From NCBI GenBank assembly GCA_014381825.1, contig JACNKX010000073.1, forward strand, positions 1 through 64,000: DNA of 64,000 nucleotides, read 5' to 3'. How positions within the stretch are numbered: the first letter of the stretch is position 1; each line of letters starts with the position of its first letter. This DNA comes from Planctomycetota bacterium. GTDB taxonomy: Bacteria > Planctomycetota > Planctomycetia > Pirellulales > Pirellulaceae. Positions 26,148 to 35,241 of this stretch are shown one piece after another. The translations under genes and the position numbers were made by a program. The notes under the pieces were generated by a model, which saw nothing but the letters and a program-made list of their open reading frames with translations, did not search any database and was not told where the DNA came from.

Positions 26148-26959
26148 GTAAGATCACCCTCCGACTCAAAGAACAGCCCACTGTGCCGCTGGAAGCCGAG
26201 ATTCTCTCGCCGGATACGTTCGCTGAGCTTTCGAATGACGAGATACGTTCAAAGATCGTTTACCACGGAAAACGGCAATGCCGATTGGACGACTTCTTCG
26301 ACGTCGATGGTGAACGCAGCGACGAACTTGAGCTTCACGGCGACCTGCATCGCGTACGTTGGATTGGCCGCGAAATGTCGCGAGGTCGTATCACCGTACA
26401 TGGTTCGGTTGGCATGCATCTCGGCGCGTACATGAAGGGCGGTGAGATCGAAGTCCATGGCAACGCCAGCGATTGGATCGGCGCTGAAATGCGGAGAGGT
26501 CTAATCCGCGTTCATGGCAATGGCGGCGGTCAGATCGGGGCAGGATATCGCGGCAGCCTGAAAGGCATGCGAAACGGAACTATAATTGTCGACGGTTCAG
26601 CAGGACTCGAAGTCGGCATGCGAATGCGACGTGGCACGATTGTGATTGGCGGCCCTGCCAAAGACTTTACGGGCCTGCAAATGAAGGGCGGGACAATCGT
26701 CTTGCTGTCTGGTGCCGAAATTCGCACCGGTGCCTGGATGATGCGAGGCACGATTATTTCTATGAAGCCGATTCCAATGTTGCCGACGTTTACCTATGCA
26801 TGCCAGTACACGCCTGACTTCCTGAAGGTCTACTCGCGGCAACTGAAGCCGCTCGGCATCGACCTCCCGTGCGACTCGGGCGACGGGGCGTACGAACTGT
26901 ATTCGGGCGATGCTTCGGTACCAGGCAAGGGTGAAATCCTGGTCCGACAAGCCGGCTGA
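26144..26959 (+). CDS. fwdC: Formylmethanofuran dehydrogenase subunit C
   Basis: 271 aa, start inside the fwdA stop (ATGA). Residues about 70-210 form a right-handed beta-helix of GXGXG type, as at the end of glutamate synthase: repeated turns such as GRITVHGSVGMHLGAYMKGG, GLIRVHGNGGGQIGA and GTIIVDGSAGLEVGMRMRRG. FwdC is a structural subunit, and in Fhc it works with FhcD. C-terminal FTYACQYTPDFLKVYSRQL is typical for bacterial FhcC. The formyltransferase ftr/fhcD is not next to it but at 50386-51270 on the other strand. Confidence 0.93.
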   Translation: MSKITLRLKEQPTVPLEAEILSPDTFAELSNDEIRSKIVYHGKRQCRLDDFFDVDGERSDELELHGDLHRVRWIGREMSRGRITVHGSVGMHLGAYMKGGEIEVHGNASDWIGAEMRRGLIRVHGNGGGQIGAGYRGSLKGMRNGTIIVDGSAGLEVGMRMRRGTIVIGGPAKDFTGLQMKGGTIVLLSGAEIRTGAWMMRGTIISMKPIPMLPTFTYACQYTPDFLKVYSRQLKPLGIDLPCDSGDGAYELYSGDASVPGKGEILVRQAG

Positions 26960-26982
26960 TTTCTTTTAAGTCGTTTTCACTC

Positions 26983-27056
26983 GTTCGTTTAACGGCAATC
27001 CGCAGGCGACTGCGTGGCTCGAAATACTGTCGTCTGCGAATTGCCGTTAAACGAAC
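26983..27056. repeat. 28-bp imperfect palindromic repeat after fwdC
   Basis: Arms 26983-27010 and 27029-27056 are complementary over 28 bases with two mismatches (both G-T type) around an 18-base loop. The core CGTTTAACGGCAA is shared with the repeat at 24418-24484, so the two are copies of one family. It could also act as a terminator-like structure for fwdAC. Confidence 0.82.
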
Positions 27057-27133
27057 GCGACAGTGCCAGCCTAAAGACGTATATTCATTCACTGCGTCCT
27101 TCCAACATACTCGTATCGCATTAGAGTCGCATT

Positions 27134-27907
27134 ATGAAAACTGCATCACGGTTCCAAGTATTGACATTAAGGCTGGCATTGGCCGCAGCGATTCTCTCGC
27201 CGCTCATCGACGGCTCATTACACGCTGAGCCGCAAGACTCGAAGCCTCCGGTAGGTGCCGCTCAATTCGTTGATCTATTCAACGGTCGCGATCTTTCGGG
27301 ATGGGTGGACGTCAATACGTCGCCGGAGAATTGGAGGGTCGAGGACGGGCTCCTCGTTTGCACGGGCCTGCCAATTGGCGTCATGCGATCGGACAAGCAA
27401 TACGAGAATTTCGTCCTGCATATCGAGTGGCGACATATGAAACCGGGCGGCAACTCGGGTGTGTTCGTGTGGAGTGAAGGGAGTGTGCCGGAGGGCCGGC
27501 GTCTTCCCAAGGGAATGGAAGTGCAGATGCTGGAGTTGGAATGGGTGAATCTGCATCGCAAAAAGAACGGCGAGCCGCAAGACATTGGCTATATTTCTGG
27601 TGAATTGTTTGGAGCCAACGGCCTTACCGCGACGCCGGACAATCCGAGAGGGTCTCGCAGCCAGTCGCGGGAGCTGCGTTGCAAAGGTGCCGGCGAGTGG
27701 AACGTCTACGATGTTGTGTGCGTCGACGGCACGGTAAAGCTGTCGATCAACGGCAAGTTCGTAAATTCCATACGAGATTCTTCAATGCGAAAAGGCTACC
27801 TGTGTCTCGAATCGGAAGGATCGGAGATTCACTTCCGCAACATCCGCATCCTCGAATTGCCGCCAGGCATCACTGCGCCTGAGCAAACAGCGACATTGCT
27901 CGAATAA
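27134..27907 (+). CDS. Secreted DUF1080 (3-keto-disaccharide hydrolase) protein
   Basis: 257 aa. Signal peptide of about 31 residues ([20 protein letters not shown]), then a single DUF1080 concanavalin-like domain: [45 protein letters not shown] and the end [20 protein letters not shown]. Members occur in large numbers in planctomycetes and include 3-keto-disaccharide hydrolases; binding or cleavage of sugar polymers is expected. The substrate is unknown. Followed 59 bases later by the beta-helix gene, so the pair may be co-expressed. Confidence 0.85.
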   Translation: MKTASRFQVLTLRLALAAAILSPLIDGSLHAEPQDSKPPVGAAQFVDLFNGRDLSGWVDVNTSPENWRVEDGLLVCTGLPIGVMRSDKQYENFVLHIEWRHMKPGGNSGVFVWSEGSVPEGRRLPKGMEVQMLELEWVNLHRKKNGEPQDIGYISGELFGANGLTATPDNPRGSRSQSRELRCKGAGEWNVYDVVCVDGTVKLSINGKFVNSIRDSSMRKGYLCLESEGSEIHFRNIRILELPPGITAPEQTATLLE

Positions 27908-27966
27908 GTTCCGCCATCGAAGCGCGAATACGGCAACAATCCTCTCCGCAACACGGATGCAACGAC

Positions 27967-29361
27967 ATGAAAGTTCTCAGCATACTGATCTTGTCCGCAG
28001 TTTACCTCGTGCCAAATGCGTTGGCCACAGGGACCTTGGATCAAGTTCCGAACCTAAGATCTCTGCCCGACTCGGCGGCTACGCTGCAACAGAAGATTGA
28101 CGAGAACGACGGCAACCTCTTATTGGGCAGAGACGAGATTTTGCGTATCACGAAGCCGCTAGTGTTCGACCTTTCCAATCACGAGGCCGTCGCCGTGAAG
28201 GCTGCTGGTGGCGTCACGATCGTGATGGATGGGCCAGGGCCAGCGTTGCGATTCGTCGGGTCGCACGAAGGAACCGCCTCGCCAAAGTCTTTCAAGCCGA
28301 CAACATGGAACGAACGAATGCCGATCGTTTCCGGAATCGAGATTCTTGGAAATCATGACGAAGCAGACGGGATCGAGTTGGTGCAGACGGTCGGCGCTAT
28401 TATCACTGGCGTCTCCGTGCGGTGGTGTCGTCACGGCATTCATCTTGTCAATCGAAACCGGAATGTTCTCGTTTCCGATTGCCACTTGTACGAAAACTCG
28501 GGCGTCGGCATTTACTTGGATGATGTCAACTTGCATCAGATCAACGTCGGCACGTCGCACATTTCGTACAACCGCCAAGGTGGAATCGTGGTCCGTGACG
28601 GCAACGTGCGAAACTTACAGGTTTCAGGCTGCGACATCGAAGGCAATATGCCGAATGACGAAACACCAACAAGGACGGCCAACATTCTTATCGATGTTTC
28701 CGGTTCACCAGAAACCAAGGCCAAATCGATCGCCGAAATATCGATCACCGGTTGTACGATTCAGCACTCTGCGAACTACGGCGGAGCAAGCGGCAAGAAG
28801 GTGGCACCCGGCGGAGCCAACATTCGGTTGGCCGGCAAAGAAATCTACCCCATCGACTCCGTGACGATCTCGGGGAATGTGCTTAGCGACACAACGACGA
28901 ACATAGACATCGACTACGCACACGACGTTGCGATCAATGCTAATAACTTCTTCGCGCCGCAACCTGCCAACTTGCACGTCCGAAATTCCCAGCGAGTCGT
29001 CGTATCGAGCAACACGTTTAACCCGCGTCAGTTCGTGCGACCTGGAACAATCTTGTTCGAAGATTGCTCAGAATGTATCATCGCGAGCTCGACGCTGCAC
29101 CGATTCGCAACGGACGCTGGCGCGTTGATCCTCAATCGCTGCAACGGATTCACAATCAATGCACTAAACCTTAGTGATTGCGATTCAGGACTAGTACTCA
29201 ATGAGACGACTGACACAACAATCTCCAGTTGCCGCGTCACGCGGACGACAGCTGGAGCGGCTGACGTTTCCATTAACGCTGGTAGCAAAAATATCTTGCT
29301 CGTCGGAAACGCGTTCGGCGGGTTAGTAAAGAACGATGCTAAGTCTCACTTGCAACGCTGA
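27967..29361 (+). CDS. Secreted right-handed beta-helix protein
   Basis: 464 aa with a short signal peptide (KVLSILILSAVYLVPNALA). The body is a parallel beta-helix of the pectate-lyase/NosD type, with repeated turns such as ITGVSVRWCRHGIHLVNRNR, NVLVSDCHLYENSGVGIYLD and LQVSGCDIEGN. Family members are polysaccharide lyases, epimerases or binding proteins; no catalytic residues can be assigned by eye. Its last 16 bases overlap the end of the convergent gene. Confidence 0.8.
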   Translation: MKVLSILILSAVYLVPNALATGTLDQVPNLRSLPDSAATLQQKIDENDGNLLLGRDEILRITKPLVFDLSNHEAVAVKAAGGVTIVMDGPGPALRFVGSHEGTASPKSFKPTTWNERMPIVSGIEILGNHDEADGIELVQTVGAIITGVSVRWCRHGIHLVNRNRNVLVSDCHLYENSGVGIYLDDVNLHQINVGTSHISYNRQGGIVVRDGNVRNLQVSGCDIEGNMPNDETPTRTANILIDVSGSPETKAKSIAEISITGCTIQHSANYGGASGKKVAPGGANIRLAGKEIYPIDSVTISGNVLSDTTTNIDIDYAHDVAINANNFFAPQPANLHVRNSQRVVVSSNTFNPRQFVRPGTILFEDCSECIIASSTLHRFATDAGALILNRCNGFTINALNLSDCDSGLVLNETTDTTISSCRVTRTTAGAADVSINAGSKNILLVGNAFGGLVKNDAKSHLQR

Positions 29362-30578
29362 AGCGTCATCAGTGCGAAGGCAGTTCCATACTGCTGATGA
29401 TAGTTATACAGCGGATAGTCCCACCAAGATCCGTTCTTTTCTTGTCGGTCCAACATCAGCTTCGCCAGTAGCGGTTTATAGGGCCCTTGCTCGGACTCTG
29501 GTAATTGCTCTAGCGACAGTGCGGCGTAGTAGTGGCCGTAGTAGTAGAAGTAGCCCGCGACTTGGAACCACGATTCATGAGGTATGGGCCGCTTGCGTCC
29601 GATATCAAGCCAGCCGTTTCTTACATACAGTCGATAGAGCCAATTCTTTGCGACGTTATCCGTGATCGATTCATCACCCCACATCCGCAACGCGCAATTA
29701 CAGCACTGTGTACGACCGAGGCTGGCGGCGGGGCGGTTAATATCAAGCATCGGTCTGTACTTCAGATATTCGCCATAGACATAACTGAAGTCCTTTTTTT
29801 GCTGTCGTTTAGTCGCCGCGAGCGCGCGTCGGACAATGCGCTCTGGTGGTTCGATCCCGGCTGCTTTGGCCTCGGCAAGAGCGACCAACACGGTTCCGTT
29901 CACGAAGCTGATCGAGCTTGATGTTGGCCGCTGTGCCTGATAACGAAAGTCGTAATAGCCCCAGCCTCCATCCACCGATTCATAACGCCGCAGCATATCG
30001 AACTGCTCGCGAATCAAGGCGTCAAAGCGATCGCGCCGCACCGAATCATCGGAGTGCCTTTGTCGTAGCCGGATCATTGCTTGGATCGAGTACGCGTGTC
30101 CCCAGACGTTATAGATCGCGTCGCCAGTCGCACGACGCAAGCTAGACACGTGCTCCAACAACCAGTCTTCGGCGCGGTCGACTGACTCCATCGCCTCGGG
30201 TTCATCGGGCGAAACCTCTAGCAATGCTGAGATACACAACGAAGTTGTCGCGGCACGAAACGCGTGATGCGAGCCGGGAACTGGCGCGTAGACATTGAGC
30301 CCTTTGGTCTTTGTCGCGGAACCCCACGAACCATTAGCGTTCTGAATGCTCAAGAGAAACTGAACACCTCGATCGATCGACGCATCTATCTCGCCGACCG
30401 CCGGCGCGTCGATCTTCGGCAGGGAAGGTGGCTGACTGAAGTCGAGCGGATCGGCCAGAATTCCCGTTCGCGGACCATCATTTGGAATCTTCGGATCAGC
30501 TGCCCGAACAGCTCCCGTCGAGAGCAATATGATCGCAGCTTGAATCGCTACCAAGTTCCAATGTAGAAAATGTCGCAT
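29346..30578 (-). CDS. Secreted prenyltransferase/squalene-cyclase-repeat protein
   Basis: 410 aa. The ATG at 30578 overlaps the stop of the upstream membrane-fusion gene (TGATG), so translation is coupled. A signal peptide (AAIILLSTGAVRAAD) is followed by an alpha-toroid with QW-like repeats: GVQFLLSIQNANGSWG, YESVDGGWGYYDF and DRQEKNGSWWDYPLYNYH. The fold is that of squalene cyclases and prenyltransferase beta subunits, but the DxDD acid motif of cyclases is absent, so a binding or other enzymatic role is more likely. Confidence 0.75.
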   Translation of the reverse strand: MRHFLHWNLVAIQAAIILLSTGAVRAADPKIPNDGPRTGILADPLDFSQPPSLPKIDAPAVGEIDASIDRGVQFLLSIQNANGSWGSATKTKGLNVYAPVPGSHHAFRAATTSLCISALLEVSPDEPEAMESVDRAEDWLLEHVSSLRRATGDAIYNVWGHAYSIQAMIRLRQRHSDDSVRRDRFDALIREQFDMLRRYESVDGGWGYYDFRYQAQRPTSSSISFVNGTVLVALAEAKAAGIEPPERIVRRALAATKRQQKKDFSYVYGEYLKYRPMLDINRPAASLGRTQCCNCALRMWGDESITDNVAKNWLYRLYVRNGWLDIGRKRPIPHESWFQVAGYFYYYGHYYAALSLEQLPESEQGPYKPLLAKLMLDRQEKNGSWWDYPLYNYHQQYGTAFALMTLQRCK

Positions 30579-31804
30579 CACTCTGCCGTCTCCGATTCAA
30601 ACTCGACAGAGCAAGTCATGCCGGGAGTGATCGCCGGTTCGTCGTTTCCAAGCTTTACCGTCATCAAGCCATCGAACTTGTTGTTTGCCAGCGGGATATA
30701 CGAAAGAGATGTTATCTTGCCGATTAGCTTCCGATCGGGAAAGGCAGTTGGCGAGACGGTTCCCTTTGATCCAACTTTGATTTTCCCCAAGTCCTTCTCT
30801 TGCACGTCGAGACGAATCAAAAGGGGCTTGGGACGAACCAACGTTATAATCGCCTGTTCATTCGTAACCGTCGAGCCACCAGTCAAGGTATTTGTTTTAT
30901 CACTGACGCGTCCGCGCGTGATCTTGCCGTGATAGACGATGCCGTCTTCGGGTGACTGAATTACGAGGTGCTTGCGATCTTCTCGGAGTTCTTTCAGATC
31001 GTTTCTTTGCTTCTCGAGTTTCTTCTTGGACTTGTCAAAGTCGATCGATCGTCGCTGACGGTCGAATTCCAATGATCGGATCGCTTTGTCGAAAGCCAGC
31101 TGCTGTCGCGCGAGAGATTCTTCCCGTTGTGCTTGCGATTGCGGGATCGTTTGAGCGAGTGTGCGTTTCGTCCTGATCTCGGAATCGCGCAGACGAAATT
31201 GAGAGCTCTCGACAGACTGTTTCGCGCGTTTCAACACGATCTCCTCCGACTCTTCGGTCAATTCATCTTCCTTGTACATCTTCTCGAGTTGCACCAGCTC
31301 TTCGAGTACGTTCGCGAGCGAAGCTCGGGAAGACTTTAAACTGAACTCTGCCGAAAGTTCTTGTCGTTCTCGGTCCGTCTGCACAAAGTTGTCAAAGTCC
31401 TGTTTGGCAATTTGGTAAGCCAGTTCGGCCTTTGCCTTGTCAAGCTTCTGAGTTTCCCCGAATTGTTCGAGACCGAACTCCGACTCTCGCATCGCGATCT
31501 CGGCAAGCCGCAGGTTATTCTCGGCTTCCGACAGCTGCTTTTCTGGCGCTGATGTTTCGAACCAGACGATCGACTGTCCTTTCCGAACAAGCGTTCCGTG
31601 AGGAGCGATGCGTTTGATGACCAACGACTTGATTTGCTTGGTCGCAGCGGACAATTCGGACACCTGTCGCGATTCAAACACACCCGTCACCTTCGTGGTC
31701 GGAGGCTTTGCTTCTGGTTTAGATTCCTTGGCTTCCTGAGAAAATCCCGCGACGGCCACGAAAAAAGTAGAGGCCAGGATAAGACTCGATAAAACTGTTT
31801 TCAT
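30578..31804 (-). CDS. HlyD/RND-type periplasmic membrane fusion protein
   Basis: 408 aa. A signal peptide (SSLILASTFFVAVAGFSQEA) is followed by the first half of a biotinyl-lipoyl-like domain (VIKRIAPHGTLVRKGQSIVW), a long charged alpha-hairpin (about 90-260), the second lipoyl half (LVIQSPEDGIVYHGKI) and a beta-barrel. This is the order of MFP adaptors that link an inner-membrane pump to an outer-membrane channel. No pump gene is adjacent; its partner in the operon is the toroid protein, so it may serve an unusual export system or work with a distant pump. Confidence 0.83.
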   Translation of the reverse strand: MKTVLSSLILASTFFVAVAGFSQEAKESKPEAKPPTTKVTGVFESRQVSELSAATKQIKSLVIKRIAPHGTLVRKGQSIVWFETSAPEKQLSEAENNLRLAEIAMRESEFGLEQFGETQKLDKAKAELAYQIAKQDFDNFVQTDRERQELSAEFSLKSSRASLANVLEELVQLEKMYKEDELTEESEEIVLKRAKQSVESSQFRLRDSEIRTKRTLAQTIPQSQAQREESLARQQLAFDKAIRSLEFDRQRRSIDFDKSKKKLEKQRNDLKELREDRKHLVIQSPEDGIVYHGKITRGRVSDKTNTLTGGSTVTNEQAIITLVRPKPLLIRLDVQEKDLGKIKVGSKGTVSPTAFPDRKLIGKITSLSYIPLANNKFDGLMTVKLGNDEPAITPGMTCSVEFESETAE

Positions 31805-31957
31805 AAGAAGACTCTCGCAAAGGATTCAATACACACGTTGCCGCGAACAGTTGTGATCTGCAATCATCCATCATGGCTAGGGCAGGGCAGCAAATCCAGT
31901 GTATGGAGCCTACGAACTGCAAGCGTCAAGCGAGATTCTTGGAAGAAGACGACGCCC

Positions 31958-34900
31958 TCAATCCTTCGTGCCGCTAGGCGGTATCGAGAGAGTCACTCCG
32001 CGTTGCTTGAGCGCGGCCTCCAGGCTTGCTCGATCCGTCTTCACTGGATCGATCCACGCGTTGGCGCGAGCGTCCTTGAAGTTGGCGGTGGCGCGTTCGA
32101 CACCGTCGATTCGCGAGAGCGTCTCATGGACAGCCAAAGAACAGGCTTTGCAGTCCAGTCCAGTGATCGGAATTTCGATAAATTCCAGCTGTTCACGCCG
32201 GAGAGTGCTCAGTGGCTTCACGCCAATCGTGTGGTTGGAGAGTTGCCGAACGCGGTTGTTGATGCGCTCGATGATTTGCTCGTCATTCGCGTTACGAAAC
32301 AGATCGCTGTCTGCGGCGTATCCAAACGTCGCTTCGGCGGACTCGTAGTCGACGTTCCGCAAGCGAGCTTCCTGAAACTGTTTCATCAGAGTTTGGAAGT
32401 CTTTGACGCGCTCAGGCATGAAGAGGCCGGTGACTTGCAGTTTGATTGTGTGTTCGTCATCGAACTGGAAGTCACCGGGTATCGCTTCTTCCGCGACCGT
32501 CGCAGCCGTCCTGATGACGGGAACTGCGACATCGGGAAGATTCGAGGACATCATCGTGCTTCTCGGTGGATCGATGGATGTGACGCTCTGTCGTAGCGTG
32601 ACATCTTGCGGGCGCGAAATCGTCTGCGGGCCGCCGGTGAAAAGCGGACTGCCGATCAGTTCGTGCAGCAAAGTCCGGACCCCGCCAGCCTGCTTCAGAG
32701 TGCGCCCAACGATTTCATCCATCGCGGGCCGATCACTGAATCGGATCGCCCGCCCAGTTGCATAGACAGCAAGCTGTCGTGCAAGATTCCGCAACAGAGG
32801 ATCAGAATCAGACGCGATCAGCGATTGATACTGTCGGATGCCGCCAAAGGCCCGACCGTCGGACAGTTCGCCGCTTGCGTCGACTGCCTGCCCCAATCGG
32901 AAGCTGATGCCGATAAACGGGTCTATCGAGCCTCGCTCGGCCGGATCGCCTTCGCCAATCGAGCGATAGCGGCTTCGGAAACCGCCGATCACATCGAACG
33001 CTTCCAAAGCAAAGCCCGGTGGATCGATCCGCTGATGACAGGAGGAGCAAACAGGATGCTCGCGATGCTTGGCCAATTGCTCGCGGACCGTCGTTGTGCC
33101 ACGCACATCCGGTTCGATCGCGGACACGTTCGCAGGCGGCGGTTCCGGCGGGGTGCCGAGAATTCGGTCGATCACAAACGCACCACGCGGGACAGGTGAC
33201 GTCGTTGTTCCGTTCGCGGTGAGCTTCAGAATCGATGCCTGTGTCAGAAAGCCGCCACGGGGACAACCTTCAGGGAGCGGGACTCGACGCACTTGCGACC
33301 CGGTCACCTCAGGGATGCCATAATGAGTCGCCAGTTTCTGATTGATCATCACGAAGTCTGACTTCACTAAGTGCTCGGCGTCGAGGTCTTTGTCGAGCAA
33401 CTCCCGAAAGTACGCCCGCGTCTCGGCGATCATCGAGTCCTGCAAGTAGGGGCTGAATTCGGGGTACAGCTTCTTGTCGGGATCATTGGCCGCGATCTGA
33501 CGCAGCTTCAGCCATTGGCCGAGAAAGTCTTCCACGAATCGGTTCGAGCGAGGATGTTGCAAGAGGCGTTCGACTTCTGAATGTAGAACGTGCGGCTGCC
33601 GTAATTCGCCTTTCGCGGCGTGCTTCATCAGTTGCTCGTCCGGCATCGAGTTCCACAGAAAGTAGGAAAGCCGACAGGCCAGCGCGTGGTCGTCGAGCGC
33701 ATCGTCCTGTTCGACGTGGTAGAGAAAATCGGGCGCGACGAGGGCGTTGCGATACGCCGCTCGCATCGCGAGTTCAAAACAATCTCCCTCCTCAAGCCGA
33801 TTTCGGACTATCGCAACGTACTGCTGTCGCACGTCGTCCGGCACGGGACGCCGGAAGAGTGTTGGAAGAAAGGAAGCGAGCAACCGGTCCGCATCCTGTA
33901 GTATTTCATCACTCTGGACAGTCCACAGGCCCGGTTCCGGATCTGGGCGGTTCTGGCCAGCGCCGAGTTGTCGTACTCGGATTCGTCGAGGCGGTTGAAC
34001 ATCAGGATGGTCGGCGGATTGGAACTCGGCGAGCGGCAGATCATCAAACAGAAGTTTGTGACTTTGCGGCGGCCAGGACTCGTAGAGCGGGCCTTCGACG
34101 TCGACCCAATCGACGGCGATTCCGGGGCCCGTGAACGCGAGTGCCCTTCCCTTTCGCGAGTAGTTCGCGACCGGAGCAAGCGATGCCGTGTTAAAGCCGA
34201 TAATCTCGTTGTGATTCAACCAGACGACCACTTCGTGTTCAAACGCATTCGTATCCGTCGCATCGAAATAACCCAGCACGTAACTCGGATGTTGTCCACC
34301 ACGACCATCACCGGTCAGTTGCACAACCGACAGGCGTCCTGCTTCCGGTCCTCGCCCGGGAAGCATTTTGCCTTTGTCCCACTGAAAGCTCCACAGCGAC
34401 GTTCGCACTCGGTATCGCGCGGGGTAAATCGTGACATGCTCGATGAGATACGGATTGAACGATTCATCCTCGTGCCTAAACAGGCCGACCGTCGATCCGT
34501 TACGAAACGAACCCCAGCGTTCGTGAACGCCCTGATCCAAGTGATTCTGATCAGCGGCTGGTGGGAAGTCGGGATCGGGAAGTTTGTTCTGCAGCAACAC
34601 GCCGTCGCCGTTCATTATCACATGAGCGACAAAGCCGCCTCGATTGGCCAGCGAGATACGTCGCCGCTGAATCGTCGGAGGCTCCGGGCGCGTAGCGATG
34701 GCGTAGTTCAAAATGTGATCGGCCGCTTCGAGGTACTTCGCTACGTTGACGTGTGAGATGTTGAGCGCCTCTGGATGCTTGTCAAATCCGTGTGCAGTGC
34801 CGTCGGCGGGAAGGTTTCCGGCCAGCGCGATCCCGGGCATGTCAAACAAATCGCGAATCGTGTTTTCGTACTCGCCCCGAGTTAGACGACGCAGTCGCGG

Positions 34901-35236
34901 CACGTCTTCTGACGTCGCCCTCTCGGCGGCAAGGAGTGACTCGCTAAGAGATTGCACAACTGCCCGTCGTTCCGTCACAGTGGGTTGATCGGCGTCTCGC
35001 GGAGGCATCTCGCCAGAAGCGATCCTGTCATGCACTTTCACCCAACGCCGGAAGTGATCCGGTTCATTGAAGTTTTGCGAGAGGGCGCTCAGGTCGAGCG
35101 TCGCCTCCTGCGTCGTCTGGCCATGACAATCGTTGCAGTAGCGAGCGAAGAACTCACCTGTCGTGTCTGCCGCGAATGCCGACGACGAAACCAAACCGAT
35201 GGCGACTAGCATGGGAAGGAGATTTAGCCTACGCAT
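31958..35236 (-). CDS. DUF1592-type c-type cytochrome protein fused to HMA domains
   Basis: 1092 aa. A signal peptide (1-22) precedes the heme site Cys34-x2-Cys37-His38 (YCNDCHGQ). The planctomycete DUF1587/1595/1592/1588/1585 series follows (TRGEYENTIRDLFDMPG; CRLSYFLWNSMPDEQL; FVEDFLGQWLKLRQI; a second heme-type motif CSSCHQRIDPPGFALEAFD). Unusually, after about residue 890 come two ferredoxin-like modules. The last carries GLDCKACSLAV (Cys1029 and Cys1032) and is a heavy-metal-associated domain; the one before it lacks cysteines. The gene stands 5 bases after the DUF1552 gene as an operon pair. The pair is typical of planctomycetes, with unknown function. The metal-binding tail suggests copper or another metal is handled. 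Confidence 0.85.
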   Translation of the reverse strand: MRRLNLLPMLVAIGLVSSSAFAADTTGEFFARYCNDCHGQTTQEATLDLSALSQNFNEPDHFRRWVKVHDRIASGEMPPRDADQPTVTERRAVVQSLSESLLAAERATSEDVPRLRRLTRGEYENTIRDLFDMPGIALAGNLPADGTAHGFDKHPEALNISHVNVAKYLEAADHILNYAIATRPEPPTIQRRRISLANRGGFVAHVIMNGDGVLLQNKLPDPDFPPAADQNHLDQGVHERWGSFRNGSTVGLFRHEDESFNPYLIEHVTIYPARYRVRTSLWSFQWDKGKMLPGRGPEAGRLSVVQLTGDGRGGQHPSYVLGYFDATDTNAFEHEVVVWLNHNEIIGFNTASLAPVANYSRKGRALAFTGPGIAVDWVDVEGPLYESWPPQSHKLLFDDLPLAEFQSADHPDVQPPRRIRVRQLGAGQNRPDPEPGLWTVQSDEILQDADRLLASFLPTLFRRPVPDDVRQQYVAIVRNRLEEGDCFELAMRAAYRNALVAPDFLYHVEQDDALDDHALACRLSYFLWNSMPDEQLMKHAAKGELRQPHVLHSEVERLLQHPRSNRFVEDFLGQWLKLRQIAANDPDKKLYPEFSPYLQDSMIAETRAYFRELLDKDLDAEHLVKSDFVMINQKLATHYGIPEVTGSQVRRVPLPEGCPRGGFLTQASILKLTANGTTTSPVPRGAFVIDRILGTPPEPPPANVSAIEPDVRGTTTVREQLAKHREHPVCSSCHQRIDPPGFALEAFDVIGGFRSRYRSIGEGDPAERGSIDPFIGISFRLGQAVDASGELSDGRAFGGIRQYQSLIASDSDPLLRNLARQLAVYATGRAIRFSDRPAMDEIVGRTLKQAGGVRTLLHELIGSPLFTGGPQTISRPQDVTLRQSVTSIDPPRSTMMSSNLPDVAVPVIRTAATVAEEAIPGDFQFDDEHTIKLQVTGLFMPERVKDFQTLMKQFQEARLRNVDYESAEATFGYAADSDLFRNANDEQIIERINNRVRQLSNHTIGVKPLSTLRREQLEFIEIPITGLDCKACSLAVHETLSRIDGVERATANFKDARANAWIDPVKTDRASLEAALKQRGVTLSIPPSGTKD

Positions 35237-35241
35237 TCTCG

